Source: Erythrobacter tepidarius (GTDB lineage: Bacteria > Pseudomonadota > Alphaproteobacteria > Sphingomonadales > Sphingomonadaceae). Taken from it: DNA of 64,000 nucleotides. The position numbers and the translations under genes were made by a program. Numbering within the stretch: position 1 is the first letter of the stretch; each line of letters begins with the position of its first letter. The DNA lies in NCBI RefSeq assembly GCF_002155695.1, contig NZ_MUYJ01000013.1:51417-115416 (forward strand). Direction: 5' to 3'. The notes beneath the pieces are model-generated. The model saw nothing but the letters and a program-made list of their open reading frames with translations. It was not told the DNA's origin and did not search any database. Below are positions 1 to 9,605 of the stretch, piece after piece.

Positions 1-955
1 CCCGGATCATCTGCTCGACCAGATCGATGCCGGTAATCGCTTCGGTGACGGGATGTTCGACCTGAAGCCGGGTGTTCATTTCGAGGAAGTAGAAGCTCTC
101 TCCCGTCGGGTCCGCGCCCGACACGATCAGCTCGACCGTGCCTGCCGAATAATATCCCACGGCGCGCGCCAAGGCGACGCACTGCTCGCCCATGGCCTTG
201 CGCATCTTGGGGGTGACGAAGGGCGACGGCGCTTCTTCGACCACCTTCTGGTGGCGGCGCTGGATCGAACATTCGCGCTCGTTCAGATAGAGGATGTTGC
301 CGTGCTGGTCGCCGAGGATCTGGATCTCGATGTGGCGCGGATTGAGGATGAATTTTTCAATAAAGACGCGGTCATCGCCGAAGGAGTTCAGCCCCTCGCG
401 CTTCACGCTTTCAAAGCCCTCGCGCACGTCAGCCTCGTTGTAGGCGAGGCGCATCCCCTTGCCCCCGCCGCCTGCCGAAGCCTTCATCATCACCGGATAG
501 CCGATCTCGTTGGCGATGCGCACCGCGTGTTCGGTATCCTCGATCTCGCCGACGAAACCGGGGACGACATTGACCCCCGCTTCCTTGGCAAGCTTCTTGG
601 ATTCGATCTTGTCGCCCATCGCCGCAATCGCACCCACCGGCGGGCCGATGAAGGCGATGTTCTCCTTGGCGAGCGCCTCGGCGAAGGCGGTGCGTTCCGA
701 GAGGAAGCCGTAACCCGGATGCACCGCTTCTGCCCCGGTCTGCTTGCAGGCGGCGATGATCTTTTCGGCGACGAGGTAGCTTTCGGCGGCGGGCGAAGGC
801 CCGATATGCACCGCCTCGTCCGCCATCGCCACGAAGGGCGCGCGCGCGTCGGCATCGGAATAGACCGCGACAGTCTTGATCCCCATCTTGCGTGCAGTGG
901 TGATGACCCGGCAGGCGATCTCGCCGCGGTTGGCAATCAGGATTTTCGAGAACAA
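1..955 (-). CDS. pccA: Propionyl-CoA carboxylase alpha subunit (biotin carboxylase), N-terminal part
   Basis: ATP- and biotin-dependent carboxylase subunit that carboxylates the biotin cofactor for propionyl-CoA to methylmalonyl-CoA conversion. Only the first 318 or so codons are present; the gene leaves the window at its left edge. The protein begins with the biotin-carboxylase start [14 protein letters not shown] and carries the ATP-grasp glycine loop [13 protein letters not shown], followed by [25 protein letters not shown] and [18 protein letters not shown] sits two codons upstream of TTG at 955, so TTG is the best start, with a GAGAGAGG element before it. The biotin carboxyl carrier end is outside the window. 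It is the last visible gene of the pccB-to-pccA group. Acetyl-CoA carboxylase accC is less likely given pccB and mutase nearby. Confidence 0.9.
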   Translation of the reverse strand, partial: MFSKILIANRGEIACRVITTARKMGIKTVAVYSDADARAPFVAMADEAVHIGPSPAAESYLVAEKIIAACKQTGAEAVHPGYGFLSERTAFAEALAKENIAFIGPPVGAIAAMGDKIESKKLAKEAGVNVVPGFVGEIEDTEHAVRIANEIGYPVMMKASAGGGGKGMRLAYNEADVREGFESVKREGLNSFGDDRVFIEKFILNPRHIEIQILGDQHGNILYLNERECSIQRRHQKVVEEAPSPFVTPKMRKAMGEQCVALARAVGYYSAGTVELIVSGADPTGESFYFLEMNTRLQVEHPVTEAITGIDLVEQMIR

Positions 956-1043
956 GGGTTAGGGCCTCTCTCCAAAGGGGTGCCGTTACGGCCAGCGGCT
1001 ATGCCGAGGGATGGGCCGCCAAGCAAGCTAGCGGATTTGCGCC

Positions 1044-1454
1044 TCAACCCGGCACCTCGACCAGCTCCTTGAGTTCCGCCGTGCGCAGGCGGGTGAGGCG
1101 CGTCTTGCAGGTGGCGACCAGCAGCGGTTCAAGGCTGCCCATGCGCGCGGCATAGCCATCCACCCGGCAATGCGCGTCGCGATAGCGCAGCCAGCCGCGT
1201 TGGCCTTCGATCAGGCTCTTGAAGAAACCGGGCCGCTTGTCGGAAGAACCGATTTCGGCCCATTCGGCATCGCGCTTCTTCATCACCGCTGCGGTGAGCG
1301 TCCACTGGGCGTTGAGCGCGGCATCGGCGGCCTCGTATTCCTGGCTGGCGCACCAGTTCATCTCCTGCTGAACCTGCGGATCGGCGCAGTTCCATTCGGG
1401 CACCGGTGGCTGCGTGGCCGCGGCGAGCAGGGGGAGAATCAGAGGGGCGATCAT
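1044..1454 (-). CDS. LprI-like (DUF1311) small secreted protein
   Basis: A 136-residue protein with a short hydrophobic N-terminus (MIAPLILPLLAAATQ) that may be a signal peptide. Residues from about 20 resemble the lysozyme-inhibitor LprI N-terminal / DUF1311 family: WNCADPQVQQEMNWCA, then the A-x-x-L-N-x-Q-W helix, an E-G-Q-R-x-W-L-x-Y-R-D segment, and four cysteines (CADP, WCAS, HCRV, TCKT) that could form two disulfides. The start overlaps the end of the upstream DUF3445 gene by four bases (ATGA), so they are translationally coupled. Its role is unknown; members of this family are periplasmic, and some inhibit lysozyme. The link to propionate genes is positional only. Confidence 0.65.
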   Translation of the reverse strand: MIAPLILPLLAAATQPPVPEWNCADPQVQQEMNWCASQEYEAADAALNAQWTLTAAVMKKRDAEWAEIGSSDKRPGFFKSLIEGQRGWLRYRDAHCRVDGYAARMGSLEPLLVATCKTRLTRLRTAELKELVEVPG

Positions 1455-2242
1455 GCAGCGTTCCTTTCAGCAAAGGCGATCAGGCTGTCGGCATAGGCCG
1501 GTGCGCCCCGGCGGTCACCCTCGCCATCCAGCAGATTCTGCACCGCGCGTCCGAGCATGGCAATATTGGCGCGAGACAGGCGGCCGAGCGGCTCGACGTA
1601 GATGCCGATCGTGAACAGGATTGCGCCCGTCTGCGGCAGGCGCCTCAGCGTCTGGCGTTCGGAGCGCACGAACAGGGTTTCGCCGGCATTGTCGGGCGTG
1701 ACATGGGCGAAGGCTTCCTGCGGGGGCCGGTCGGGGAGCCAGCGGCGCTCTCCGGTGGCAGCGATGAACCAGTTGCAGCGGCCATAGATGGGGCCGGGAC
1801 GCAGGGTCTCCATGAAGCGGTCGACCCCGGTGGCGAGCTGTTCCTCATAGCCTGCAATCGGGGCATGGAGCGCGCGCAAGGGCAGGCCGATTTTCTCAGC
1901 CGGGCGCCAGTCGGAGGGCCAGGCGACCGCCGCACCGATGAGGCGGTAGACATCCTCGCCTTCGCGCTTGGTCAGCAGGCACAGGTCTTCGTGGACCGCG
2001 AGCGCGGCTTGCGCGAGCGCGCCCTCCACCCCCAGCAGCGCGGCCAGCTCGCGCCCCGGCGCATCGACCTCGGGGGTAAGCTGCACGCCCTCGGGCCACG
2101 CGGCAAACCCTGCCGCCCGCGCTGCCAGATCGGGCGAAGGCTGGAGCCAGTCGCGCTCCTCGAGCTTGACCAGACCCATCCGCAGCTGCCCGCCACCGCG
2201 GGCCTTGGGGAGCAGGGTATCGACGCAAAAGCCCAGACTCAC
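1451..2242 (-). CDS. DUF3445 protein, heme-dependent oxidative N-demethylase family
   Basis: A 263-residue cytosolic protein of the DUF3445 family, members of which are haem/flavin-linked oxidative N-demethylases acting on small secondary amines. Recognisable parts are GFCVDTLLP at the start, the MGLVKLEERDWL segment, an AAVAWPSDWRPAEKIGLPL block, and the conserved RCNWFIAATGERRWL and FVRSERQTLRRLPQTGAILFTIGIY segments. GTG at 2242 is preferred over the upstream ATG at 2281 because a GAGGGGG ribosome site lies six bases before it and it begins one base after the esterase stop codon. It is sandwiched in the propionyl-CoA operon. The presence of an amine dehydrogenase island elsewhere in the window makes an amine substrate plausible, but that is inference. 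Confidence 0.75.
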   Translation of the reverse strand: MSLGFCVDTLLPKARGGGQLRMGLVKLEERDWLQPSPDLAARAAGFAAWPEGVQLTPEVDAPGRELAALLGVEGALAQAALAVHEDLCLLTKREGEDVYRLIGAAVAWPSDWRPAEKIGLPLRALHAPIAGYEEQLATGVDRFMETLRPGPIYGRCNWFIAATGERRWLPDRPPQEAFAHVTPDNAGETLFVRSERQTLRRLPQTGAILFTIGIYVEPLGRLSRANIAMLGRAVQNLLDGEGDRRGAPAYADSLIAFAERNAA

Positions 2243-2243
2243 G

Positions 2244-3071
2244 CTATCCCCCTCGCTGCTCGCAGCGCAGGGTGAAGCCATAGTCCGCGAGATAATCGGC
2301 CCCGGTCGGCAGCAGGTATTGCAGCGCCTCGGGCAGCAGGCCGTGAAGCGCGGTGGCGTGGAGCAGTTCCTTGCGACGGTCGGAAAAGCAATAGGCCTGC
2401 CCCTTGGGCAGCATTTCCAGCAGCCGCATCATCCCCGCCTCGGTCGCCCCGCCCTCGTCGGCGAGGCTGAGGTAGATCGGCGGGCGGTTGGCTGTGCCCA
2501 GCGGCTTGCGGCTGAGCGCCGCGAAATCCCATTGGAGGCTGGGCGATATCGCGGCGTAGCCGCTGAACAGGCCGGGCGCCTCGGTCCATGTCTCGACCAC
2601 AAAGTGCCCCGCCGCGCTCTCCCCGATCAGAAAGGCACGGCCATCATGGCGATAGCGCGCCTCGATCATGGGCTTGACGGTGTCTGCGATCCACGCACGG
2701 AAGGTTGCGCTCTCGCCTGCGGTCGGCCAGCGGGCCTGTTCGGCAGCATCACCCGTGGGCGCGAGCAGCTCGCGCTGGCGGTTCTTCGTCTCGATCCCGA
2801 CGATGATCGCATCCGCACTACGGCCCCAGATGGTATTCCAGCGCTGGAGGCCCGCGCCCATCAACAGGTCCTGCGTCAGCCCGCCATCGAGCAGATAGAC
2901 CACCGGCCAGCGCTTGTCAGGCTCCTCGGCATAACCGAGGGGCAGGACAATGTTGACCTCGCGCCGCACATCGAGCGCCTCCAGCGTCACCGTCTCGCCG
3001 ATGATGAGCGGCTGTGGCTGCGGCGCGGGCTGCGCGCCGGCAAGCGCCACTGCCGCGAGCAGGGCGATCAT
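2244..3071 (-). CDS. Alpha/beta-hydrolase, putative esterase D / Fes-like family
   Basis: A 275-residue secreted serine hydrolase of the putative-esterase (PF00756-like) family. The N-terminus (about 14 residues, [14 protein letters not shown]) resembles a signal peptide. The nucleophile elbow is G-E-S-A-A-G near residue 145, and the strand before the oxyanion region reads [11 protein letters not shown]. An acid and a histidine ([15 protein letters not shown]) follow toward the C-terminus. The start overlaps the bioB stop by four bases (ATGA), implying co-transcription with biotin synthase. Substrate is unknown. BioH-like pimeloyl-ester hydrolysis would fit next to bioB, but the family and secretion signal argue against it. 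Confidence 0.7.
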   Translation of the reverse strand: MIALLAAVALAGAQPAPQPQPLIIGETVTLEALDVRREVNIVLPLGYAEEPDKRWPVVYLLDGGLTQDLLMGAGLQRWNTIWGRSADAIIVGIETKNRQRELLAPTGDAAEQARWPTAGESATFRAWIADTVKPMIEARYRHDGRAFLIGESAAGHFVVETWTEAPGLFSGYAAISPSLQWDFAALSRKPLGTANRPPIYLSLADEGGATEAGMMRLLEMLPKGQAYCFSDRRKELLHATALHGLLPEALQYLLPTGADYLADYGFTLRCEQRGG

Positions 3072-4132
3072 TCAGCGGGCACCGCGCTCTTGCAGGCGCG
3101 CGCGGGTTCCTCGCCCTTCAGCGCGGTGAGGCCGAGCTTGGCGAACAGCGCGCCGTCCTTGTCGTCACCCGCGTTGGGGGCGGTGAGCAACTTGTCGCCG
3201 GTGAAGATCGAATTCGCGCCTGCAAGGAAGCACAGCGCCTGGGTCGCCTCGGACATGGACTCGCGCCCGGCCGAGAGCCGCACCATCGAGAGCGGCATGG
3301 TTATGCGCGCGACCGCGACGGTGCGGACGAACTCGATATCGTCGATCTTGGCGAGCGGGGTGTCGGCCAGCATATTGCCCAGCACCGTGCCCTTGACGGG
3401 CACCAGCGCATTCACCGGCACGCTTTCGGGATGCTGCGGCAGCGTGGCGAGGGTGTGGATGAACCCCACCCGGTCCTCGCGCGTCTCGCCCATGCCGACG
3501 ATCCCGCCCGAGCAGACATTGATCCCCGCCTTGCGGACGTACTCGAGCGTATCGAGCCGGCATTGGAAATCGCGGGTGGAGATGATGCGCTCGTAATATT
3601 CGGGGCTGCTGTCGATATTGTGGTTGTAGTAATCGAGGCCGGCTTCGGCGAGCATTGCGGCCTGATGCGGTTCGAGCATCCCCAGCGTCATGCAGGTTTC
3701 AAGGCCCATCGCCCGCACGCCCTTCACGATCTCCACGATCGCGGGCATGTCGCGGTCCTTCGGATTGCGCCACGCCGCACCCATGCAGAAGCGCTGGCTG
3801 CCCGCATCCTTCGCCTCAGCCGCCTTCTGGAGCACCGCCTGCACGTCCATCAGCTTGGTCGCCTTGACGCCCGAATCCGCGTGGACCGACTGCGAGCAAT
3901 AGCCGCAATCCTCCGGACACCCGCCGGTCTTGATCGAGAGCAGCGTGCACAGCTGGACCTCGGTCGCGGGGTGGTGCGCGCGGTGGACGCTGGCGGCCTG
4001 AAACAGCAGCTCGGTGAACGGGAGGTCGAAAAGGGCCGCGATCTCGGCGCGGGTCCAGTCGGTGCGGGGGTGAGTCAAACCTTCAAACTCCATGCGGGTT
4101 AAGCCAGTCGAAGCCCTGCCTTTCAACTTCAT
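3068..4132 (-). CDS. bioB: Biotin synthase (radical SAM)
   Basis: Converts dethiobiotin to biotin using S-adenosylmethionine, a [4Fe-4S] and a [2Fe-2S] cluster. The radical-SAM motif is present as [11 protein letters not shown] near residue 75, followed by the BioB signatures [40 protein letters not shown] and RLSAGRESM, and [17 protein letters not shown] at the C-terminus. Length (354) is normal. ATG at 4132 is annotated; ATG at 4093 ([13 protein letters not shown]) would remove a non-conserved leader and is a real alternative. No other bio genes are visible. It sits between the methylmalonyl-CoA mutase and pccA, which fits a supply role for the biotin-dependent carboxylase. Confidence 0.96.
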   Translation of the reverse strand: MKLKGRASTGLTRMEFEGLTHPRTDWTRAEIAALFDLPFTELLFQAASVHRAHHPATEVQLCTLLSIKTGGCPEDCGYCSQSVHADSGVKATKLMDVQAVLQKAAEAKDAGSQRFCMGAAWRNPKDRDMPAIVEIVKGVRAMGLETCMTLGMLEPHQAAMLAEAGLDYYNHNIDSSPEYYERIISTRDFQCRLDTLEYVRKAGINVCSGGIVGMGETREDRVGFIHTLATLPQHPESVPVNALVPVKGTVLGNMLADTPLAKIDDIEFVRTVAVARITMPLSMVRLSAGRESMSEATQALCFLAGANSIFTGDKLLTAPNAGDDKDGALFAKLGLTALKGEEPARACKSAVPAE

Positions 4133-4159
4133 GCCGCCGATAAGGGGAAAAGCAGCCGT

Positions 4160-4206
4160 TGGGCAACGCCCAGCTTCGCTTCCGACAAGCTCAGGGCGAA
4201 GGGGTT
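4160..4206. repeat. REP-like palindromic repeat between mutase and bioB
   Basis: A hairpin TGGGC-AAC-GCCCA (4160-4172) is followed by TCCGACAAGCTCAGGGCGAA (4181-4200). This resembles a dispersed intergenic repeat with the core TTCGACAAGCTCAGGGCGAA. A related pair, in altered order, occurs near 25675-25760. Function unknown; it may act as a transcript-stabilising hairpin within the operon. Confidence 0.4.
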
Positions 4207-4216
4207 AGGCGCAATT

Positions 4217-6370
4217 CTACTCCGCCGCCTCGTCCAGCCCCTCGCCCAGCGGCGGCATGTTGTGGCCGAGCAGCACGAGGATATCCGCCGCGCACTCCAC
4301 CACGTTCGAGCCGGGGCCGTAAATGCCCTGCACCCCCGCCTCGCGCAGGAAGTCGTAGTCCTGCGGGGGGATCACGCCGCCTGCCGTCACCTTGATGTCG
4401 CCGCGCCCGGCCTCGCGCAGGAGGCGGATCAGTTCGGGGATCAGCGTCTTGTGGCCTGCCGCGAGGCTGGAGGCGCCGACCACATCGACATCGTGTTCGA
4501 GCGCCATCGCCGCGCTTTCTGCAGGGGTCTGGAACAGCGGGCCGGAGATCACCTCGAAGCCCATGTCGCTGAAGGCCGAGGCGATCACATTCGCCCCGCG
4601 ATCATGGCCGTCTTGGCCCATCTTGGCGATCATGATGCGCGGCTTGCGGCCGAGGCGGCGGCCCACGGCCTCCACGCCGTCCACCACCTGCGCCCAGCGG
4701 CGGTCGGTTGCATAGGCGCTCTTGTAGACGCCCGTGACCGGTGCGGGACGCGCATCGTGGCGGCCGAAGACCTCTTCCATCGCCGAGGAAATCTCGCCGA
4801 GGGTGGCATCGTGGCGCGCGGCTTCCACCGCGAGCGCGAGCAGGTTCGCCCCCGACTTGCAGCCCTCGGTCAGCGCCGCCAGAGCCGCCCGGCAGGCGGC
4901 TTCGTCGCGCGCTTCGCGCACCTTGGCAATGCGGGCGATCTGCCCGGCGCGGACCTTCTGGTTGTCGACCTCGAGCGTCTCGAGCGCGTCTTCCCGTTCC
5001 TTGCGATACTTGTTGACGCCGACGATCACCGTCTCGCCCTTGTCGACCTTGGTCTGCTTTTCCGCCGCCGCGCGCTCGATTGCGGCCTTGGGCGCACCGG
5101 TCGCGACGAAGGCAGTCATGCCGCCGGCCGCATCCACCTCCTCGATCAGCTTCCACGCCTCCTCGACGAGGGTCTGGGTGAGCGCCTCGACATAGTGCGA
5201 GCCGCCGAGCGGATCGACGACGTTGCAGATCCCGCTTTCCTCCTGAAGCACCAGCTGGGTGTTGCGGGCGATGCGGGCGGAGAAATCGGTCGGCAGCGCG
5301 ATGGCTTCATCGAGCGCATTGGTATGGAGCGACTGGGTGCCGCCGAGCACGGCCGCGAGCGCCTCCACCGTGGTGCGGATGACGTTGTTGTAGGGGTCCT
5401 GTTCCTGCAAGCTCACACCGCTCGTCTGGCAGTGGGTGCGCAGCATCTTCGAGCGTTCGTCCTTCGCGCCGAGCCCGTCCATCACCCGCCACCACAAGGT
5501 GCGCGCGGCGCGCAGCTTGGCGATCTCCATGAAGAAGTTCATGCCGATGCCGAAAAAGAAGCTCAGCCGCCCGGCGAAGGCGTCGATATCGAGGCCCGCG
5601 GCCATAGCGCGCTTCACATATTCCTTGCCGTCGGCAATGGTGAAGGCAAGCTCCTGCACCGCGGTGGCGCCGGCCTCGTGCATGTGGTAGCCCGAGATCG
5701 AAATGCTGTTGAACTTGGGCATGTTAGCCGAGGTGTAGGCGATGATGTCCGAGATGATCCGCATGCTCGGCTCGGGCGGGTAGATATAGGTGTTGCGGAC
5801 CATGAACTCCTTGAGGATGTCGTTCTGGATCGTGCCGTCGAGCTTCTCCTGGCTCACCCCCTGACGCTCGGCCGCAACGATGAAGAAGGCCAGCACCGGG
5901 ATCACCGCGCCGTTCATCGTCATCGAGACGGACATGGAATCGAGCGGAATCTGGTCGAACAGGATCTCCATGTCCGCGACCGTGTCGATCGCCACCCCCG
6001 CCTTGCCGACATCGCCAACCACGCGCGGGTGATCGGAATCATAGCCACGGTGGGTGGCAAGATCGAAGGCCACCGAAAGCCCTTTCTGCCCCATCGCCAA
6101 ATTGCGGCGGTAGAAGGCGTTCGATTCCTCTGCCGTGGAGAAGCCCGCATATTGGCGGATGGTCCAAGGCCTCCCCGCATACATGCTTGCCCTCACCCCG
6201 CGGGTGAAAGGCGCAAAACCTGGCAGGCCGGGGTCAAACCCTTCGTGATCTTCCGCGGTATAGAGCGGCTTGATCGCGAAGCCTTCGGGCGTGTGCCAAG
6301 TCAGGTCGCGGCCCTTCACTTCCTTGGCGGCGAGGGCGGTCCAGTCTTCGAGCGTGGGTTTTTGGGTCAT
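4217..6370 (-). CDS. mcm: Methylmalonyl-CoA mutase, single-chain large form
   Basis: Adenosylcobalamin-dependent isomerisation of (R)-methylmalonyl-CoA to succinyl-CoA. The 717-residue chain has the N-terminal substrate-binding TIM barrel ([57 protein letters not shown]) and a C-terminal B12-binding domain from about residue 580 with [17 protein letters not shown] (the D-x-H-x-x-G lower-ligand motif), [15 protein letters not shown] and [12 protein letters not shown]. One chain carries both domains, as in typical alphaproteobacterial enzymes, so no separate small subunit is expected. The ATG at 6370 is preceded by GGAAGAG. The G-protein chaperone (meaB) is not in the window. Confidence 0.97.
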   Translation of the reverse strand: MTQKPTLEDWTALAAKEVKGRDLTWHTPEGFAIKPLYTAEDHEGFDPGLPGFAPFTRGVRASMYAGRPWTIRQYAGFSTAEESNAFYRRNLAMGQKGLSVAFDLATHRGYDSDHPRVVGDVGKAGVAIDTVADMEILFDQIPLDSMSVSMTMNGAVIPVLAFFIVAAERQGVSQEKLDGTIQNDILKEFMVRNTYIYPPEPSMRIISDIIAYTSANMPKFNSISISGYHMHEAGATAVQELAFTIADGKEYVKRAMAAGLDIDAFAGRLSFFFGIGMNFFMEIAKLRAARTLWWRVMDGLGAKDERSKMLRTHCQTSGVSLQEQDPYNNVIRTTVEALAAVLGGTQSLHTNALDEAIALPTDFSARIARNTQLVLQEESGICNVVDPLGGSHYVEALTQTLVEEAWKLIEEVDAAGGMTAFVATGAPKAAIERAAAEKQTKVDKGETVIVGVNKYRKEREDALETLEVDNQKVRAGQIARIAKVREARDEAACRAALAALTEGCKSGANLLALAVEAARHDATLGEISSAMEEVFGRHDARPAPVTGVYKSAYATDRRWAQVVDGVEAVGRRLGRKPRIMIAKMGQDGHDRGANVIASAFSDMGFEVISGPLFQTPAESAAMALEHDVDVVGASSLAAGHKTLIPELIRLLREAGRGDIKVTAGGVIPPQDYDFLREAGVQGIYGPGSNVVECAADILVLLGHNMPPLGEGLDEAAE

Positions 6371-6389
6371 GACTCTTCCAAAGCAAATT

Positions 6390-6472
6390 CGTCATGCCAG
6401 CGAAAGCCGGCATCTCGTGCCGCCCCAGGCCCCGGCGTTCAGCCTTCGGCTGTGCTTCGCAACCGCCGGGGT
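6390..6472. repeat. Intergenic palindromic repeat between crotonase and mutase genes
   Basis: Two stacked palindromes fill this 117-bp gap. The first is TGCCAGC-GAAA-GCCGGCA (6395-6412), a GAAA-loop hairpin resembling the GTCATCCCAGCGAAAGCTGG type of dispersed element. The second has arms CCCCGGCG and CGCCGGGG (about 6430-6471) enclosing a smaller CAGCC-TTC-GGCTG hairpin. No coding potential is visible. Confidence 0.45.
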
Positions 6473-6487
6473 AACGAAGTGGTGGGC

Positions 6488-7273
6488 TTACTCCCCCCTG
6501 AATTCCGCTTTCCGCTTCTGGAGGAAGGCCATGCCACCCTCCATCGCATCCTTGGTTGCGCCGGCGATCCGCTGGGCCTCGGCCTCGGCGAGCAGCACCA
6601 TCTGGAGGTTCTGATCGAGCGCGATCGCGATGTTGCGCTTCATCTGCGCGTAGGCGATCGTCGGGCCGTTCGCCAGCTTCTCGGCGAGCGCGCGGGCTTC
6701 GCTCATCAGGTCGGCATCCTCGACGCACTTGTAGACGAGGCCCCATTCCTCGGCCTGAGCGGCAGAAATCTTTTCGCCCAGCATCATCATCCGCGTGGCG
6801 CGCGCGCGGCCGATGGCGCGGGTGAGCAGCCAGGTCGAGCCGCCATCGGGCACGAGGCCGATATTGACGAAGGCCTGAAGGAAATAGGCGCTCTTGGCGG
6901 CAATGGTGAAGTCTGCCGCCAGCGCGAGCGAGCAGCCCACGCCCGCCGCCGGGCCGTTGACCGCGCAGATCACCGGCACGCTCGCGCGGATCAACTGGCT
7001 GATCGCGGGGTTGTAGTGATTGATCAGCGCCTCGTGGCTGCCGCCCTTGCCGCCCAGCGCCGAGCTATCGCCGCGCGCCGCAAGGTCTGCGCCCGAACAG
7101 AAGCCCTTGCCCTCGCCGGTGATCAGCACCGCACGTGCATCGCCCAGGTCGTAGAAGGACTGGCCCAGCTCGTCCGCCATCTTGGGCGGCATGGCGTTGA
7201 GGCGTTCCGGACGGTTGAGGGTGATGGTGAGCAGCGGGCCTTCGCGGGTGACGCGGATGGTTTCGTAGGACAT
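6488..7273 (-). CDS. Enoyl-CoA hydratase/isomerase, PaaG-like
   Basis: A 261-residue crotonase-fold enzyme. The oxyanion-hole segments are GEGKGFCSGADLAARGD and CAVNGPAAGVGCSLALAADF. The catalytic region reads NIGLVPDGGSTWLLTRAIG, with Asp where classical hydratases have Glu, and the following GEKISAAQAEEWGLVYKCV matches PaaG-type isomerases rather than true hydratases. The start ATG at 7273 is chosen because MSYETIRVTREGPLLTITLNRP is the family N-terminus and GGGAGAGA lies just upstream; a longer reading frame to 7477 overlaps mce and is not needed. Within the propionyl-CoA operon it may handle an enoyl-CoA feeding propionyl-CoA. The exact substrate is unknown. Confidence 0.8.
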   Translation of the reverse strand: MSYETIRVTREGPLLTITLNRPERLNAMPPKMADELGQSFYDLGDARAVLITGEGKGFCSGADLAARGDSSALGGKGGSHEALINHYNPAISQLIRASVPVICAVNGPAAGVGCSLALAADFTIAAKSAYFLQAFVNIGLVPDGGSTWLLTRAIGRARATRMMMLGEKISAAQAEEWGLVYKCVEDADLMSEARALAEKLANGPTIAYAQMKRNIAIALDQNLQMVLLAEAEAQRIAGATKDAMEGGMAFLQKRKAEFRGE

Positions 7274-7290
7274 TTCTCTCTCCCGGGGGT

Positions 7291-7746
7291 TCAGTTCGAC
7301 CAGTGCGCGCCCTCCTTGGGCGTTTCCATGATCTCGGTAAGCATGCCGCCCATGTCCTTGGGATGGACGAAAAAGATAGGTGTACCGTGGGCGCCGATGC
7401 GGGTGGGGCCGAGGATCCGTTTGCCCATCGCCTCGAACTCCGAGCGCGCCTCGGCGATATCGGGCACCTCGAAGCACAGGTGATGCTGCCCGCCCAAGGG
7501 GTTCTTGGCGAGAAAGCCTGCGAGGGTGGAATTCTCCCCGAGCGGCTCGATCAGCTCGATTTGCGTTCCGTTCATCGCCCCGTCCGCGCCGGGCGTGTCG
7601 ACGAAGCAGACCTTCACGCCCTGCTCTTCAAGGTCGAAGGGGGTGTGGATCTTGGTCGCGCCCATGACGTCGCGGTAGAAGGCGATCGAGTCCGCGATGG
7701 AGGGCGTGGCGACCCCGATGTGGTTCAAGCGGCCGAGTTTCATCAT
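7291..7746 (-). CDS. mce: Methylmalonyl-CoA epimerase
   Basis: Interconverts (S)- and (R)-methylmalonyl-CoA, linking carboxylase to mutase. The 151-residue protein is a two-module vicinal-oxygen-chelate fold. It starts LGRLNHIGVATPSIADSI, with the first metal ligand in NHIGVA. It then has TQIELIEPLGENSTLAGFL, GGQHHLCFEVPDI (second metal histidine), and ends in IFFVHPKDMGGMLTEIMET, carrying the C-terminal Glu ligand. The neighbours pccB and mutase confirm the assignment over other glyoxalase-fold enzymes. Its start overlaps the small membrane protein gene by four bases. Confidence 0.94.
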   Translation of the reverse strand: MMKLGRLNHIGVATPSIADSIAFYRDVMGATKIHTPFDLEEQGVKVCFVDTPGADGAMNGTQIELIEPLGENSTLAGFLAKNPLGGQHHLCFEVPDIAEARSEFEAMGKRILGPTRIGAHGTPIFFVHPKDMGGMLTEIMETPKEGAHWSN

Positions 7747-7985
7747 TTGGCTCCAAGAAATGCAGCGAGGCGATCATATTCGCCGATTGCCAGTACGACC
7801 GGGGCAACAAACCCGAAAAAGCTGATCAAGAGCATCGTCACCCAGAAGGCAGCCGGTTGCTCCTGCCGATGCAAAATGCGTCCTTCATAGGTGATCGCGC
7901 CCTTCTTCATCGACTTACGCAAGGCCCAAACACCCCAGATGGGCATGGCTGCGATAAAAACGACAAGGAGAAGCGGGTGGATCAC
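7743..7985 (-). CDS. Small two-helix membrane protein of unknown function
   Basis: An 80-residue protein with two predicted membrane helices (about residues 4-21 and 48-66) separated by a basic, polar loop ([20 protein letters not shown]). It overlaps pccB upstream and mce downstream by four bases each (ATGA junctions), which makes it very likely to be translated. I do not recognise the family. Its position between the carboxylase beta subunit and the epimerase suggests co-expression with propionyl-CoA metabolism, but no function can be assigned. Confidence 0.7.
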   Translation of the reverse strand: MIHPLLLVVFIAAMPIWGVWALRKSMKKGAITYEGRILHRQEQPAAFWVTMLLISFFGFVAPVVLAIGEYDRLAAFLGAK

Positions 7986-9514
7986 AGCGGAATATTGTCA
8001 TGCTTCTTCCACGGGTTCTCCAGCTGCTTCGTCCGCAGCTTCCTTAGCCCCAGCGCGATCCGGCGTCGGGTCGAGTGGGGGTGGATCACCTCGTCGATAT
8101 AGCCTCGGCTCGCCGCCACGAAGGGGTTGGCGAAGCGGTCTTCGTATTCCTTGGTCCGCTCGGCGATCTTGGCGGGGTTGTCCTTTTCCTGGCGGAAGAT
8201 GATCTCCACCGCGCCCTTTGCGCCCATCACCGCGATTTCGGCGGTGGGCCAGGCGTAGTTGAGGTCGCCGCGCAGGTGCTTGGAGGCCATCACGTCATAG
8301 GCCCCGCCGTAAGCCTTGCGGGTGATGACGGTGATCTTGGGCACGGTCGCCTCGGCATAGGCGAAGAGCAGCTTCGCGCCGTGTTTGATGATCCCGCCCA
8401 GTTCCTGCGCCGTGCCGGGGAGGAAGCCGGGGACATCGACGAAGGTGATGATCGGGATCTCGAAGGCATCGCAGAAGCGCACGAAGCGCGCGGCTTTCTT
8501 CGAGGAATTGATGTCGAGCACGCCCGCCAGCACCATCGGCTGGTTCGCCACCACGCCCACGGTGCGGCCCTCAACCCGGCCGAACCCGCAGATGATGTTG
8601 GCGGCATGGGCCGGCTGGATCTCGAAGAAATCGCCCTCGTCCAGCACCTTGGTGATCACCTCGTGCATGTCATAGGGCTGGTTGGCGTTCTCGGGGATCA
8701 AGGTGTCGAGGCTCATCTCCAGCCGGTCCCATGGATCGCTGGTCGGCAGCGTCGGCCCTTCATCGCGGTTCGAGAGCGGCAGGAAATCGAAGAAGCGGCG
8801 GGTCGCCAGCAGCGCCTCGACATCATTCTCGTAGGCGAGATCGGCCACCGAAGTCTTGGTGGTATGGGTGATCGCGCCGCCCAGTTCCTCCTGCGTGACG
8901 ACCTCGTTGGTGACGGTCTTGACCACGTCGGGGCCGGTGACGAACATGTAGCTCGAATCCTTCACCATGAAGATGAAGTCGGTCATCGCCGGCGAATAGA
9001 CCGCCCCGCCCGCGCAAGGCCCCATGATCAGGCTGATCTGCGGCACCACGCCGCTCGCCAGGACGTTGCGCTGGAACACCTCGGCATAGCCGCCCAGCGA
9101 TGCCACGCCTTCCTGGATGCGCGCCCCGCCCGAATCGTTGAGGCCGATCACCGGCGCGCCGACCTTTATCGCGGTGTCCATGATCTTGCAGATTTTCTCG
9201 GCATGACGCTTGGACAGCGAACCGCCGAACACGGTGAAGTCCTGCGAGAAGACGTAAACGAGGCGCCCGTTGATCGTGCCCGAACCCGTCACCACCCCGT
9301 CGCCGGGGATGCGCTGATTTTCCATGCCGAAATCCATGCAGTCGTGCTCGACATAGGTGTCGATTTCCTCGAAGGAACCCTCGTCGAGCAGCACGTCGAG
9401 CCGCTCGCGCGCGGTCAGCTTGCCCTTGGCGTGCTGGGCGTCGATGCGCTTCTGGCCGCCGCCCATCCGGGCAGCTTCGCGGCGGCGTTCCATTTCGGCG
9501 ATGTTGGCGGACAC
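7982..9514 (-). CDS. pccB: Propionyl-CoA carboxylase beta subunit
   Basis: Carboxyltransferase subunit that moves CO2 from carboxybiotin to propionyl-CoA. The 510-residue protein shows the two crotonase-like halves of this family: [39 protein letters not shown] and [17 protein letters not shown] in the N-terminal half; [47 protein letters not shown] and the [12 protein letters not shown] tail in the C-terminal half. GTG at 9514 is preceded by AGGAGAGGAA. It heads the minus-strand operon that runs through mce, the mutase and bioB to pccA. Confidence 0.96.
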   Translation of the reverse strand: MSANIAEMERRREAARMGGGQKRIDAQHAKGKLTARERLDVLLDEGSFEEIDTYVEHDCMDFGMENQRIPGDGVVTGSGTINGRLVYVFSQDFTVFGGSLSKRHAEKICKIMDTAIKVGAPVIGLNDSGGARIQEGVASLGGYAEVFQRNVLASGVVPQISLIMGPCAGGAVYSPAMTDFIFMVKDSSYMFVTGPDVVKTVTNEVVTQEELGGAITHTTKTSVADLAYENDVEALLATRRFFDFLPLSNRDEGPTLPTSDPWDRLEMSLDTLIPENANQPYDMHEVITKVLDEGDFFEIQPAHAANIICGFGRVEGRTVGVVANQPMVLAGVLDINSSKKAARFVRFCDAFEIPIITFVDVPGFLPGTAQELGGIIKHGAKLLFAYAEATVPKITVITRKAYGGAYDVMASKHLRGDLNYAWPTAEIAVMGAKGAVEIIFRQEKDNPAKIAERTKEYEDRFANPFVAASRGYIDEVIHPHSTRRRIALGLRKLRTKQLENPWKKHDNIPL

Positions 9515-9605
9515 GCGAGGTTCCTCTCCTGTGGCTCTCTTGCCCCGGTGCGTTGCCTTAGCGCGTCCCAGGCGTCAACGTGGCAAAAGTGCGGGAGATG
9601 CGGTG

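Noticed and set aside
6488..7477. 329-residue version of the PaaG-like enzyme
   Set aside because: The extra N-terminus overlaps mce in another frame; MSYETIRV at 7273 with GGGAGAGA is the true start.
4262..7483. 1073-codon open frame on the plus strand opposite the mutase and crotonase genes
   Set aside because: It is antisense to two clear enzymes, has no family motif, and its His/Arg/Leu-rich composition is what the complement of GC-rich codons gives.
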